DNA of 64,000 nucleotides from assembly GCF_001683915.1 (NCBI RefSeq), contig NZ_LXTT01000026.1, forward strand, positions 203,428 through 267,427, in the 5' to 3' direction. The notes under the pieces are model-generated. The model had not been told where the DNA came from, searched no databases, and saw only the letters and a program-made list of their open reading frames with translations. Of the stretch, positions 1 through 8,500 are shown piece by piece (the first letter of the stretch is position 1; every line of letters begins with the position of its first letter). A program made the position numbers and the translations under genes. The DNA comes from Allomuricauda sp. CP2A (lineage in GTDB: Bacteria > Bacteroidota > Bacteroidia > Flavobacteriales > Flavobacteriaceae).

Positions 1-496
1 AGCCCAAAAAATGCTGTTGCAGAACGGGGAACTCCTTTTGGCCCAAAGGAATTGATGCATCATACAAACTGGAAAACACCTTTTTGCCCGTGTGGGTCTG
101 CGATGGGGTAGTGACCCAAACCTCGTTTTCTTGCTCTTCAATATGGGTCACTTCTTCCTGAACCCAAGTAATGTTTGGATAGGCTTTTACCTTTGGTAAA
201 AAGTGGTTGTAAAAGTCAATACCTCGGAGCATTTTATAGGTGTAGGGCGCAATGGGAGTGGATTTTTGAAGCTGCTGTCCGCCCACATAAATGTTGTCCC
301 AAGTTTTGTGGATCAAATCATCAAATGGACCATTTCCCCGTTCCCAAAAACACCAAGTTCGATCGTTTTTGGACTTGTCGTCCTTGTCAATTACCAAAAT
401 GGATTTGGAGGCAAAGAATTTGTCCTTGCCCAAGGCATCGGCCAACAAAAGGCCAGCAGCTCCCGCTCCTATAATGATGTAATCGTAGTTGGGCAT
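1..496 (-). CDS. crtY: Lycopene cyclase family protein, C-terminus cut by window edge
   Basis: This is an open frame of about 165 codons that starts with ATG at 496 and is still open at base 1, so the C-terminal part lies outside the window. The protein begins MPNYDYIIIGAGAAG, a Rossmann FAD/NAD-binding glycine motif right at the N-terminus, followed by a DRTWCFWE segment around residues 47-54. That segment is typical of flavobacterial lycopene beta-cyclases, which convert lycopene to beta-carotene on the way to zeaxanthin-type pigments. It lies 60 bp downstream of the TonB receptor gene on the same strand. No other carotenoid gene is visible here. A different FAD-dependent oxidoreductase is possible, but the DRTWCFWE motif makes the cyclase the best call. 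Confidence 0.75.
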   Translation of the reverse strand, partial: MPNYDYIIIGAGAAGLLLADALGKDKFFASKSILVIDKDDKSKNDRTWCFWERGNGPFDDLIHKTWDNIYVGGQQLQKSTPIAPYTYKMLRGIDFYNHFLPKVKAYPNITWVQEEVTHIEEQENEVWVTTPSQTHTGKKVFSSLYDASIPLGQKEFPVLQQHFLG

Positions 497-556
497 GGGT
501 TCAAAGATAGGGAAGGGGGCAGATATTTGTTGATAGCCCTATCAAATTCTTCCTAG

Positions 557-2818
557 TTAAAAAACCGTATACCGCAATCCAAAGAACCCACGGATGCCTT
601 GGTTGGGGCCGTACACGTAGGCGGGGTCAAAAGTAAGGGCGTAGGGATTGTTCGGTGTAGCCACGGCATTGCCAGAACTGTCAAAAGTCACTTCTTTGTC
701 AAATGGGTCGTTGGCTCGGGCAATGATAAAGGGATTGCCCCGGTTCGGCGTCCAATCCAACAGGTTTTTGATACCTCCGTAAACTTCAAAATTATTTAAC
801 CCTTTGTAGGTAAACTGGATGTTTTGGATGCTCCACGTAGGCGAATATTCCTGTCTCGGGTCCAGGTCACCCAAAAGCGGCAATCGCATGGGGCCGTATA
901 AATTTCCCGTATAGTCCGCTGTCAATTTTAGCGAGTGAAAGGTGTACGATAAATTCCATGTAGCGGTAATACTTTCGGTTAGAATCTGTTGTTGGGTCAC
1001 TCCATTTTCAGTGCTGCTCACATCCTGCCAAGTGGCGCCTACCATAATCTTAAAACTGCTCGGGAATGCAACATCCAAATTGGCACTCACCCCTTGCGAA
1101 ACTGATTTTCCATCCAGATTATCATAAATGATTTGGTTGGGATTGGTCTCGTAATCGGGCAGGATTACGTTGGAAAAACGGGTGTAAAACACAGAAGCGT
1201 CTAGACCGATGAAGGTGCCGTTGTCGCTGTAAATTTTCTTCAAATAGTTGAGATTGACGTTCACGGAGCGTTCGGGTTTTAACTCTTCAGCAATAATCAC
1301 TTCCCGCGAACCTGTGAGGGCCGCATGTTCCTCAGTAAACAAGTTGACTACACGAAACCCCGTTCCTGCATTCACCCGAAAAATATCGTTATCGGAAATT
1401 TTCCATTTGTAAGCAGCTCGGGGTGTGAAAATATTGCCGTGTCTTTGGTCATAATCATATCGAAGCCCGCCCAAAAAGGAATGTTTGGGCGCAAAACTGT
1501 ATTCATCCTGCGCAAAAAGGCTCGGAATCCAAATGTTATCGGCCTCAGTGGTCGCGGGTGTATTGTCGTCATAATAATTGTAACGAATCGCACTTCCGAA
1601 CAGCAAATCGTGATTGCCCGCGGTTTTGTCCCAAGTCAATTGGGCAAAACCTATTCGCTGGTCGGCCAAATATTCCGTATCGCCATACACCGAGTTCTGG
1701 TTGTGGTCGTTATAAGAGAAAGACAAGAGAAACTTTTCGTCCAAAGGCAACTGATACTTTCCCAGCACTTCCCATCTGCGGGTGTAGATGCTTTCGCCAT
1801 AAATTTCATCGCCACCGCGAAACTCTGGTGTCCATTGCATTTCGCCACCCCAACGGTCCTCATAAAAAAAGCGTCCCGCCAAAGAGAACAAACGGTTATT
1901 ACTTCGCTCAAAATCCCACTTTTGAAAAATGGATATACGATCTTGTAGCGTCAAATCGGTAAAATTGTCGCCATTATTGTCTACGGGAACGTCATAATTA
2001 AAGTAGTTGAGTCCCAAAAGCAGGTTTGTTTTGTCTCCAACCGAAATTTTGCTTCCCACATCCAAATTGTACTCGCCCCAACCCGTGGCAAAGCCATCGG
2101 CAAAAAATTCGGGAGCGCTCAATGCATTTTTGGTAATGATATTGATCAAACCACCAACCGCTTCACTTCCGTAAAGTGAAGAAGCAGGACCTTTTACAAT
2201 TTCAATCTGCTCAATCAATGAATTGGGAATACCCGTAAGGCCATAAACCGTTCCCAAACCACTTACAATGGGCATCCCGTCGATAAGAACCAAAGTGTAT
2301 GGCCCCTCTAACCCGTTGATGTGAATATCTCCCGTGTTGCACACATTGCAATTGATCTGCGGACGCACCCCGTTGACGTTCTGGAGTGCATCAAAAACGC
2401 TCGCCGTAGGGTTCTTTTTTAGAAAAGTAGGGGAATAGACCTCGACGGGTACGGGACTTTCCAATCGGCTAACGGGTTTAAGGGTGCCCGTGACCACGGT
2501 TTCATCCAAACTTTGTGCAGAGGGTTCCAGTTGTATGTTGATGGTTTTGGATTCATTGGTGCTTACGCTGATTTTGGTTTGATACGATTGATACCCCAAA
2601 GAGGTTACCAACAATACATAGTCGCCTGGCTCAACGTTTGCCAACTCAAATAGACCATCAATATCCGTAGCAGCTCCCATTTCGGTTCCTTTCAACACCA
2701 CATTTGTCAAGGGTATTGGTTCTCCGTTGTCCGTCACCTTGCCGCTTATCGAAGCTGTTTGTGCAAAACCGAATGTTCCGATCAATCCGATTAAAAATGG
2801 TTTAATGAGTCTGCTCAT
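557..2818 (-). CDS. TonB-dependent outer-membrane receptor with N-terminal carboxypeptidase-like domain
   Basis: A 753-residue outer-membrane receptor. A signal peptide (residues 1-19, ending FAQ) is followed by a carboxypeptidase-D regulatory-like beta-sandwich (about 22-98), a TonB plug (about 105-232, with the plug end GSEAVGGLINIITK) and a 22-strand-type barrel ending in the aromatic motif FGLRYTVF. The plug carries a Cys pair, C157-x2-C160, in NCNVCNTGD just before the conserved NGLEG stretch, which is unusual for siderophore receptors. The gene is divergent from an MntR/DtxR-like regulator and a ZIP transporter, so a metal or metal-complex substrate is inferred. The substrate cannot be read from the sequence. 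BtuB/FepA-type organisation is clear, the ligand is not. Confidence 0.9.
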   Translation of the reverse strand: MSRLIKPFLIGLIGTFGFAQTASISGKVTDNGEPIPLTNVVLKGTEMGAATDIDGLFELANVEPGDYVLLVTSLGYQSYQTKISVSTNESKTINIQLEPSAQSLDETVVTGTLKPVSRLESPVPVEVYSPTFLKKNPTASVFDALQNVNGVRPQINCNVCNTGDIHINGLEGPYTLVLIDGMPIVSGLGTVYGLTGIPNSLIEQIEIVKGPASSLYGSEAVGGLINIITKNALSAPEFFADGFATGWGEYNLDVGSKISVGDKTNLLLGLNYFNYDVPVDNNGDNFTDLTLQDRISIFQKWDFERSNNRLFSLAGRFFYEDRWGGEMQWTPEFRGGDEIYGESIYTRRWEVLGKYQLPLDEKFLLSFSYNDHNQNSVYGDTEYLADQRIGFAQLTWDKTAGNHDLLFGSAIRYNYYDDNTPATTEADNIWIPSLFAQDEYSFAPKHSFLGGLRYDYDQRHGNIFTPRAAYKWKISDNDIFRVNAGTGFRVVNLFTEEHAALTGSREVIIAEELKPERSVNVNLNYLKKIYSDNGTFIGLDASVFYTRFSNVILPDYETNPNQIIYDNLDGKSVSQGVSANLDVAFPSSFKIMVGATWQDVSSTENGVTQQQILTESITATWNLSYTFHSLKLTADYTGNLYGPMRLPLLGDLDPRQEYSPTWSIQNIQFTYKGLNNFEVYGGIKNLLDWTPNRGNPFIIARANDPFDKEVTFDSSGNAVATPNNPYALTFDPAYVYGPNQGIRGFFGLRYTVF

Positions 2819-2843
2819 GAATTTAAGTTGATGTAAAATTAAA

Positions 2844-2870
2844 TTTAGACAAAACTAAAAATAGGTTTTG
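2844..2870. promoter_or_regulatory. Candidate metal-repressor operator in receptor/regulator intergenic region
   Basis: The 89-bp divergent spacer holds TTTAGACAAAACTAAA (2844-2859), an inverted repeat TTTAG-N6-CTAAA that resembles DtxR-family boxes (TTAG-N6/7-CTAA). It overlaps a minus-strand -7 box TAGTTTTG (2850-2857), which could serve the receptor gene. A second inverted repeat, CAAAAC-N9-GTTTTG, spans 2850-2870. A plus-strand -7 box TATTTTTG lies at 2884-2891, just before the regulator start. The inverted repeats are directly seen. Binding by the adjacent regulator is inference. Confidence 0.4.
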
Positions 2871-2907
2871 ATAAATAAAAATGTATTTTTGAAAAAATAT
2901 TTTTTTG

Positions 2908-3564
2908 ATGACCCGATCAGAAGAAAACTATTTGAAGACAATCTTCCATTTGGGGGGAGGCGATTCCAAGTCCATAACCACCAATGCCATTGCGGAGCAA
3001 ATGGAGACAAAGCCGTCTTCCGTAACCGATATGGCCAAGAAATTATCGGAAAAAGGATTGGTGGATTATGTCCGGTACCAAGGTGTTTCGTTGACCGGTG
3101 CAGGGGTAAAGACAGCTTTGTCCATCATTAGAAAGCACCGATTATGGGAAGTTTTTTTGGTGGAAAAATTGGATTTTACTTGGGATGAGGTACACGAGGT
3201 AGCCGAGCAATTGGAGCACATCAAAAGTGAAAAGTTGATTGACAAAATTGACGAACTCTTGGAATTTCCCAAATATGACCCACACGGCGACCCCATTCCC
3301 ACCAAGGACGGAAAGTTTCAGGAACGTGATGAAAAATTACTCAGCGAAATGCCCATCAATTCCAAAGGAATATGTGTGGGGGTAAAGGATTCCTCCGTAC
3401 CCTTTCTTAAATTTTTGGACAAGAACAAAATCGCTTTGGGAAACACGATCAAAGTAATGGACAAAGAAGATTTTGATAATTCCCTGCGTATTCAAATGGA
3501 GGGCAAGGAAATGCGCATATCACACCAAATAGCGTCTAACCTTTACGTAAAAAAGAACGATTGA
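2908..3564 (+). CDS. Metal-dependent DtxR/MntR-family transcriptional regulator
   Basis: A 218-residue regulator: winged-helix DNA-binding domain (residues about 5-62, containing TTNAIAEQMETKPSSVTDMA), metal-binding dimerisation domain (about 65-125) and a C-terminal FeoA/SH3-like domain (about 145-215). Candidate ligands are H77, E81, H96, E100, E103 and H104. The E-x2-EH pattern (E100-E103-H104) replaces the C-x2-EH of iron-sensing DtxR and resembles manganese-sensing MntR. The ATG at 2908 is preferred over the TTG immediately before it. The stop overlaps the ZIP transporter start by one base, so the two are co-transcribed, and the TonB receptor is divergent. Expected role: metal-activated repressor of local uptake genes. 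Whether the metal is Mn or Fe is inferred only from the ligand pattern. Confidence 0.9.
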   Translation: MTRSEENYLKTIFHLGGGDSKSITTNAIAEQMETKPSSVTDMAKKLSEKGLVDYVRYQGVSLTGAGVKTALSIIRKHRLWEVFLVEKLDFTWDEVHEVAEQLEHIKSEKLIDKIDELLEFPKYDPHGDPIPTKDGKFQERDEKLLSEMPINSKGICVGVKDSSVPFLKFLDKNKIALGNTIKVMDKEDFDNSLRIQMEGKEMRISHQIASNLYVKKND

Positions 3565-4385
3565 TGAAAGAAGTAATACACTATTTTCAGGAAATAGACC
3601 CGGTATTGGCAGCGTTGTATGCGACGCTTTTTACATGGGGACTGACTGCTGCCGGGGCAGGCCTTGTATTTTTGTTCAAAAGTCCAAAGAGGGCTTTGAT
3701 GGATGGAATGTTGGGCTTTACGGGAGGTGTTATGGTCGCTGCGAGTTTTTGGAGTCTTTTGGCACCAGGCATTGAAATGAGTCCCGGTGACGGTTTTGTT
3801 AAGGTGATTCCAGCAGCTGTCGGCTTTTTAATGGGTGCTGCCTTTATTTTTGGGCTCGATAAAATTTTACCCCATTTGCACATCAATTTTAAAATGGACG
3901 AAGCGGAAGGCGTAAAGACGCCCTGGCACCGCACCACGCTACTGGTCTTGGCCATTACCTTGCACAATATTCCCGAAGGATTGGCGGTAGGTGTCCTATT
4001 TGGGGGTGTTGCTTCTGGCTTTGAGGGCGCAACCATTGGTGGTGCTGTAGCTTTGGCCTTGGGTATCGGTTTGCAAAATTTCCCTGAGGGTTTTGCCGTT
4101 GCCGTACCAATGCGCAGGCATGGCCTCAGTCGAAGAAAAAGTTGGATGTACGGTCAGGCCTCGGCCTTGGTAGAACCCATTGCAGGGGTATTGGGGGCTT
4201 GGGCCGTTCTTACTTTTGAGCCAATACTTCCTTATGCCCTTTCGTTTGCCGCGGGTGCCATGATTTTTGTGGTGGTGGAGGAGGTGATTCCCGAGACCCA
4301 ACAAGACAAATACACCGATATCGCCACAATGGGCTTTATCGGTGGATTTATAATTATGATGACACTGGATGTAGGACTGGGGTAA
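3564..4385 (+). CDS. ZIP-family divalent metal transporter
   Basis: A 273-residue integral membrane protein with about eight hydrophobic segments. The ZIP signature helices are present: HNIPEG at residues 134-139 and QNFPEG at 171-176, which in ZupT/ZIP proteins line the binuclear metal site in the inner membrane. A short hydrophilic stretch (about 101-122, with PHLHINF) separates the third and fourth segments and may contribute histidines. The ATG overlaps the regulator stop (TGATG). ZIP proteins import Zn, Mn, Fe or other divalent ions. The coupling to an MntR-like regulator favours uptake under that regulator's control, although some bacterial ZIPs are broad. It faces the efflux operon tail to tail with a 3-bp gap. 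Confidence 0.9.
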   Translation: MKEVIHYFQEIDPVLAALYATLFTWGLTAAGAGLVFLFKSPKRALMDGMLGFTGGVMVAASFWSLLAPGIEMSPGDGFVKVIPAAVGFLMGAAFIFGLDKILPHLHINFKMDEAEGVKTPWHRTTLLVLAITLHNIPEGLAVGVLFGGVASGFEGATIGGAVALALGIGLQNFPEGFAVAVPMRRHGLSRRKSWMYGQASALVEPIAGVLGAWAVLTFEPILPYALSFAAGAMIFVVVEEVIPETQQDKYTDIATMGFIGGFIIMMTLDVGLG

Positions 4386-4388
4386 ATG

Positions 4389-5516
4389 CTATCCCCCAAT
4401 CAAATCAAAAACACCCTTGGTCAAGAACTGATCAGTTTCGGTTAGTCCTGTTGAGATGATTTCGGTATGCCCACCATAGGTATTGCCTTGTTTTACGGCA
4501 ACACGTTCAAAGGTGTATCCCCCCCCTTCTTTATTCACCAATTTAAGTACGTAGGAGGTGCCCTCTGATTCAATTACCGCTTCTTCCGGTAAAGAGAGGG
4601 TTTTGATGGTGTCCGTCATAATTTTGGCATCCACGAACATGCCTGGGAGGAAGTTTGCCTCTTCCTCGTGTTCCAAGTGCCCATGTACCTTAATGGATCT
4701 TTTGGCATCGTCAATTGAGGTGCCCACCAAATAAACTTCTGCATTAAAGGCTTCTTCGGATGCTTCTGGAATCCTGAACTGGATTTTCTGCCCTTTTTTC
4801 ACCTTTAGGATATCCTTTTCAAAAACCGTGAGCTCCAAGTGTACATGTTCATTGCTCACAATCTCCAAAATCTCGGTAGCTGGGGAAACATAGCTTCCCT
4901 TGGCCACATTCATTTTTGTGATGCTTCCCGAGATAGGGGCATAAATGGCCGCTTGTGATGTAATGTTGCCCTGCTCTACATTACTGGGTGATATGTTCAG
5001 CATTTGCAATTGCTCCCGCAAGCCTTGGTAACGGGCCTTGGCTGTTTCATAATTACTCTTGGCCTGAAGAAAGTTCTTTTGCGAGGCGATTTTTTCTTCA
5101 AAAAGGGTTTGGTTTCTTTCAAACTCGGCTTTTAAATAATCCAATTGAGTGAAAATCTCTAGATATTCTTGCTGCATCTTTAGGAATTCCTGACTTTCCA
5201 GAACCACTAAAAGCTGTCCCTTTTTTACTTGGTCACCGACCAATAATGCGGTTTTTTTTACGAAACCACCCATAAAGGCCGTTACACTAGCCCGGTTTTC
5301 GGGCGGTACATCTATCATCCCAGAAGTCTCCACCATTTTGGGGAAGGTTCTTTTTTCCATTGGACCAATAGTGAGGTCATTGGTGTCGAATTGATCTTGT
5401 GTGACCACGATTCCTGTTTCTTCTTCTTGCCCTTCGGAAACAGATTCTTTGTTGTTTTTATTGCCACAGCCCATCAATAGAAGGAAAACAGCGGCTATTT
5501 GAATTATATTTTTCAT
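4389..5516 (-). CDS. RND efflux periplasmic adaptor lipoprotein (CusB/CzcB type)
   Basis: A 375-residue membrane-fusion protein. The N-terminus is a lipoprotein signal with lipobox LMGC (Cys17). Next come a barrel-sandwich/lipoyl half-motif (about 75-105, GDQVKKGQLLVVLES), an alpha-helical hairpin coiled coil (about 108-170), the second lipoyl half with the ITKMNVAKGSYVSPATEI segment, a beta-barrel domain and a C-terminal membrane-proximal domain. It bridges the inner-membrane pump to the outer-membrane channel. The gene follows the pump/channel fusion gene by two bases, as the last gene of the operon. No N-terminal His/Met-rich metal-chaperone extension is visible, so metal specificity must be judged from the pump. 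Confidence 0.9.
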   Translation of the reverse strand: MKNIIQIAAVFLLLMGCGNKNNKESVSEGQEEETGIVVTQDQFDTNDLTIGPMEKRTFPKMVETSGMIDVPPENRASVTAFMGGFVKKTALLVGDQVKKGQLLVVLESQEFLKMQQEYLEIFTQLDYLKAEFERNQTLFEEKIASQKNFLQAKSNYETAKARYQGLREQLQMLNISPSNVEQGNITSQAAIYAPISGSITKMNVAKGSYVSPATEILEIVSNEHVHLELTVFEKDILKVKKGQKIQFRIPEASEEAFNAEVYLVGTSIDDAKRSIKVHGHLEHEEEANFLPGMFVDAKIMTDTIKTLSLPEEAVIESEGTSYVLKLVNKEGGGYTFERVAVKQGNTYGGHTEIISTGLTETDQFLTKGVFDLIGG

Positions 5517-5518
5517 TG

Positions 5519-8500
5519 TTATAATGTTATTGTCAAGTAATTAATGGCGATTACAGTTTGATTGTATTGGTTGAGCACATCCAAATAATTGAGTTGGATG
5601 TCGTATGCGTTTTCCAAACTTTGAATGTATTGGAAAAAGTCGATTTCCCCGTTTTGAAAGTTTCCAGAGGCCGCTTTCAAAATCTGATCGGAAAGTTGAC
5701 CGCCTTCATCTTCGTAATAGGACAGTTCCTTGGCCTGTTGTTCCAATTGTCCCAACAAGGTTTTGTAACGCTGGTTCATCGCAACGGTAATTTCGGTATT
5801 CTGCATTTCCGTGATTTTGGTCTGGATCTTGGACGATTTCACCTTGCTACTGTGTCCAAAAAAGAAAAGGGGAATACGAACACCCAGCTGAATACCGTAG
5901 AGCGATGTTCCCAAGCCCTTGTTGGTCCCTTGAAAATACTCCAGGTTCAGGTCGGGCAGCAATCTATTTTCCTCCAGACTCTTTTGGGCATTGCTCAGTT
6001 CTTGGCGGTTGTCCAAAAAGGAAGTTTCCGTTTCCAACATTCCTTGCGCATTCAACACCCTAAGTTTTTGTGGTTCTTCATCCACAATTTCCAAGGTGTC
6101 CTCAATTTGCACCAAGCTCACAATCTGATTATAGGTGGTGAGTAGTTGCTGCTTTATTTTGGAATAGGTGTTCATGATTTGCCGTTGCTTGGCCGTAGCC
6201 GTTACCTTTTCCAGATAATTGGTCTCCCCGAGTTCAAAACGTCGGTTGGCTGCGTGCGCAAATTTGCTGTAAATACTATCCAACGTACTATAAAGCTTTG
6301 CTTTTTGGTTCAAGGTCTGGTATTGGTAGTACGCAATACTCAGGTTTTGGTACAGTTGCTTCTTTTTTATTTCGAACGATGATTTTTGAAGCTCATAGTT
6401 CGATTTTTGAAGCCTATTTTTTGCACCGTACACTGTAGGAAACTCAAACTGCTGCTGTGCCCCAAAAACTTTAAGTGGGGCTCCGTTCAAGGCTAGATTG
6501 TTCTCATCATATTGGTAGTAAACATCCGTTTTGTCAAACATAAAAGCGGTTCCTTTGAGGGTTTCCGCCTGATCTACCAGTAAGGATTCTGCTCGGATTC
6601 CCTTATTGTTTTCAAGGCAAAGAGCCATTAAATCTTCCAAATCCAATTTGGTTTGGGAAAATCCTGAAACTGAAATCAACAGCAGTATGACGGTCAATGT
6701 GTTCTTTTTCATCATTTTACGTTCTTTCCTTCTTTTTCTCATCCCACGGAATTTAATGTTGTGGGTGTACGCATATAAAACAGGCAATACCACCAAAGTG
6801 AGTAGGGTTGCCGTTACCAATCCACCGATGACCACTGTGGCCAAAGGTCGCTGTACCTCGGCCCCGGCATTGGTGGAAACCGCCATGGGCAAGAAACCTA
6901 GGGCAGCTGCAGAGGCGGTCAACAACACGGCACGGAGCCTATCTTTGGTACCTTGTTTGATCAAATCTTCCATAGAATTGAAATCACTGCCCTTCAGTTC
7001 CTTAAAATGTTCAATGAGCACAATGCCGTTCAGTACCGCGATACCAAAAAGAGCTATAAATCCAACTCCAGCGGAAATGCTAAAAGGCATGTCCCTTAAC
7101 CAAAGTAATAGAACCCCTCCAACGGCAGATAATGGAATGGCCGAGAAAATGAGCAAGGCTTCTTTAACAGAACCAAAAGCAAAATAGAGCATGATAAAGA
7201 TGAGCAACAAGGCAATGGGTACGGCAACCATCAACCTGGCTTTCGCATTTTGAAGATTTTCAAACTGGCCACCGTAGGTGATGGTGTAGCCAGGTGGTAA
7301 TGTGATGTTTTCGTTGACCAAGAGTTGCACATCGTCCACCACAGATTGAAGGTCTCGGTTCCTTACGTTGATACCGACAACGATTCTTCTTTTTGTATCG
7401 TCACGGGAGATTTTTGCCGCACCTTTTTGGTAGGTGATATCAGCCAGCTCGCTCATGGGAATTTTTCCACCGTTGGGAATATCAACATAAAGGTTTTTTA
7501 AGTTGGAAATATCCTGACGGTTTGCAGCATCCAACCGAACGGCCATATCAAACTGTCGTTCGCCCTCAAATACACTACCTACCACTTTTCCTGCGAATCC
7601 CATCGAAATCATTTCGTTGAGGTCTGCTATGTTGAGTCCGTGGCGTGCAATTTTGGCCCTGTCAAAGGAAACGTTCATTTGCGGAAGACCTTCCACTTTT
7701 TCCACAACAATATCGGATGCTCCCTCCACATTTTGGATGAGATCTTTGATTTCGTTGGCCTTTTTGTTCAAGGTTTCCAAGTTTTCCCCAAAAATCTTGA
7801 TGGCAATATCGGCCCGGACCCCGGTAATCAATTCATTGAATCGCATTTCAATGGGTTGGGTGAATTCAACCTCCATTCCCGGAATTACGGTGAGGGCTTC
7901 TTTGAATTTGTCCGCTAATTCATCCTTGGTTTTGGCCGAAACCCATTCATCTTTAGGTTTTAGAGTGATAATTACATCGCTTTCTTCCATGGACATGGGG
8001 TCGGTGGGCACTTCCGCGGCACCGATACGGCTTACTACTTGTTTTACTTCGGGAAACTGATTCAATAAAATTTTCTCGATCTTGGTGGTCGTCTCAACCG
8101 TTTTTGCAAGCGATGTACCCGTCTTTAGTATGGGTTGAATCACAAAATCACCTTCATCTAAAGTGGGCACAAATTCGCCTCCCATGGAAGAGAACAGTAA
8201 AACAGCTCCCACCAACAATGCGGCCGCTAATGAAAGCACCAATTTTTTACTTTTCATAGCCCATTCGATGACAGGCCCATATTGCTTATTGATCCAGTTG
8301 ACCAAACGTGTGGAGATGCTTTTTGCAGATTCTTTGGATGGCTTCAGGAACATGGCCGAAGCAACGGGCACATAAGTAAAACACAAAAGAATTGCCCCTA
8401 ACAAGGCAAAGCTAAACGTTAGGGCCATAGGCTTGAACATTTTGCCCTCTACACCGCTCAGTGAAAGAATAGGGATAAATACAATCAAGATGATAAGCTG

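Noticed and set aside
175..556. Plus-strand frames at the left edge
   Set aside because: They are antisense shadows of the lycopene cyclase gene.
1325..1962. Long plus-strand frames inside the TonB receptor
   Set aside because: They lie antisense to a clear receptor and have no domain features.
5558..6145. 195-codon plus-strand frame
   Set aside because: Antisense shadow of the TolC-like half of the pump fusion.
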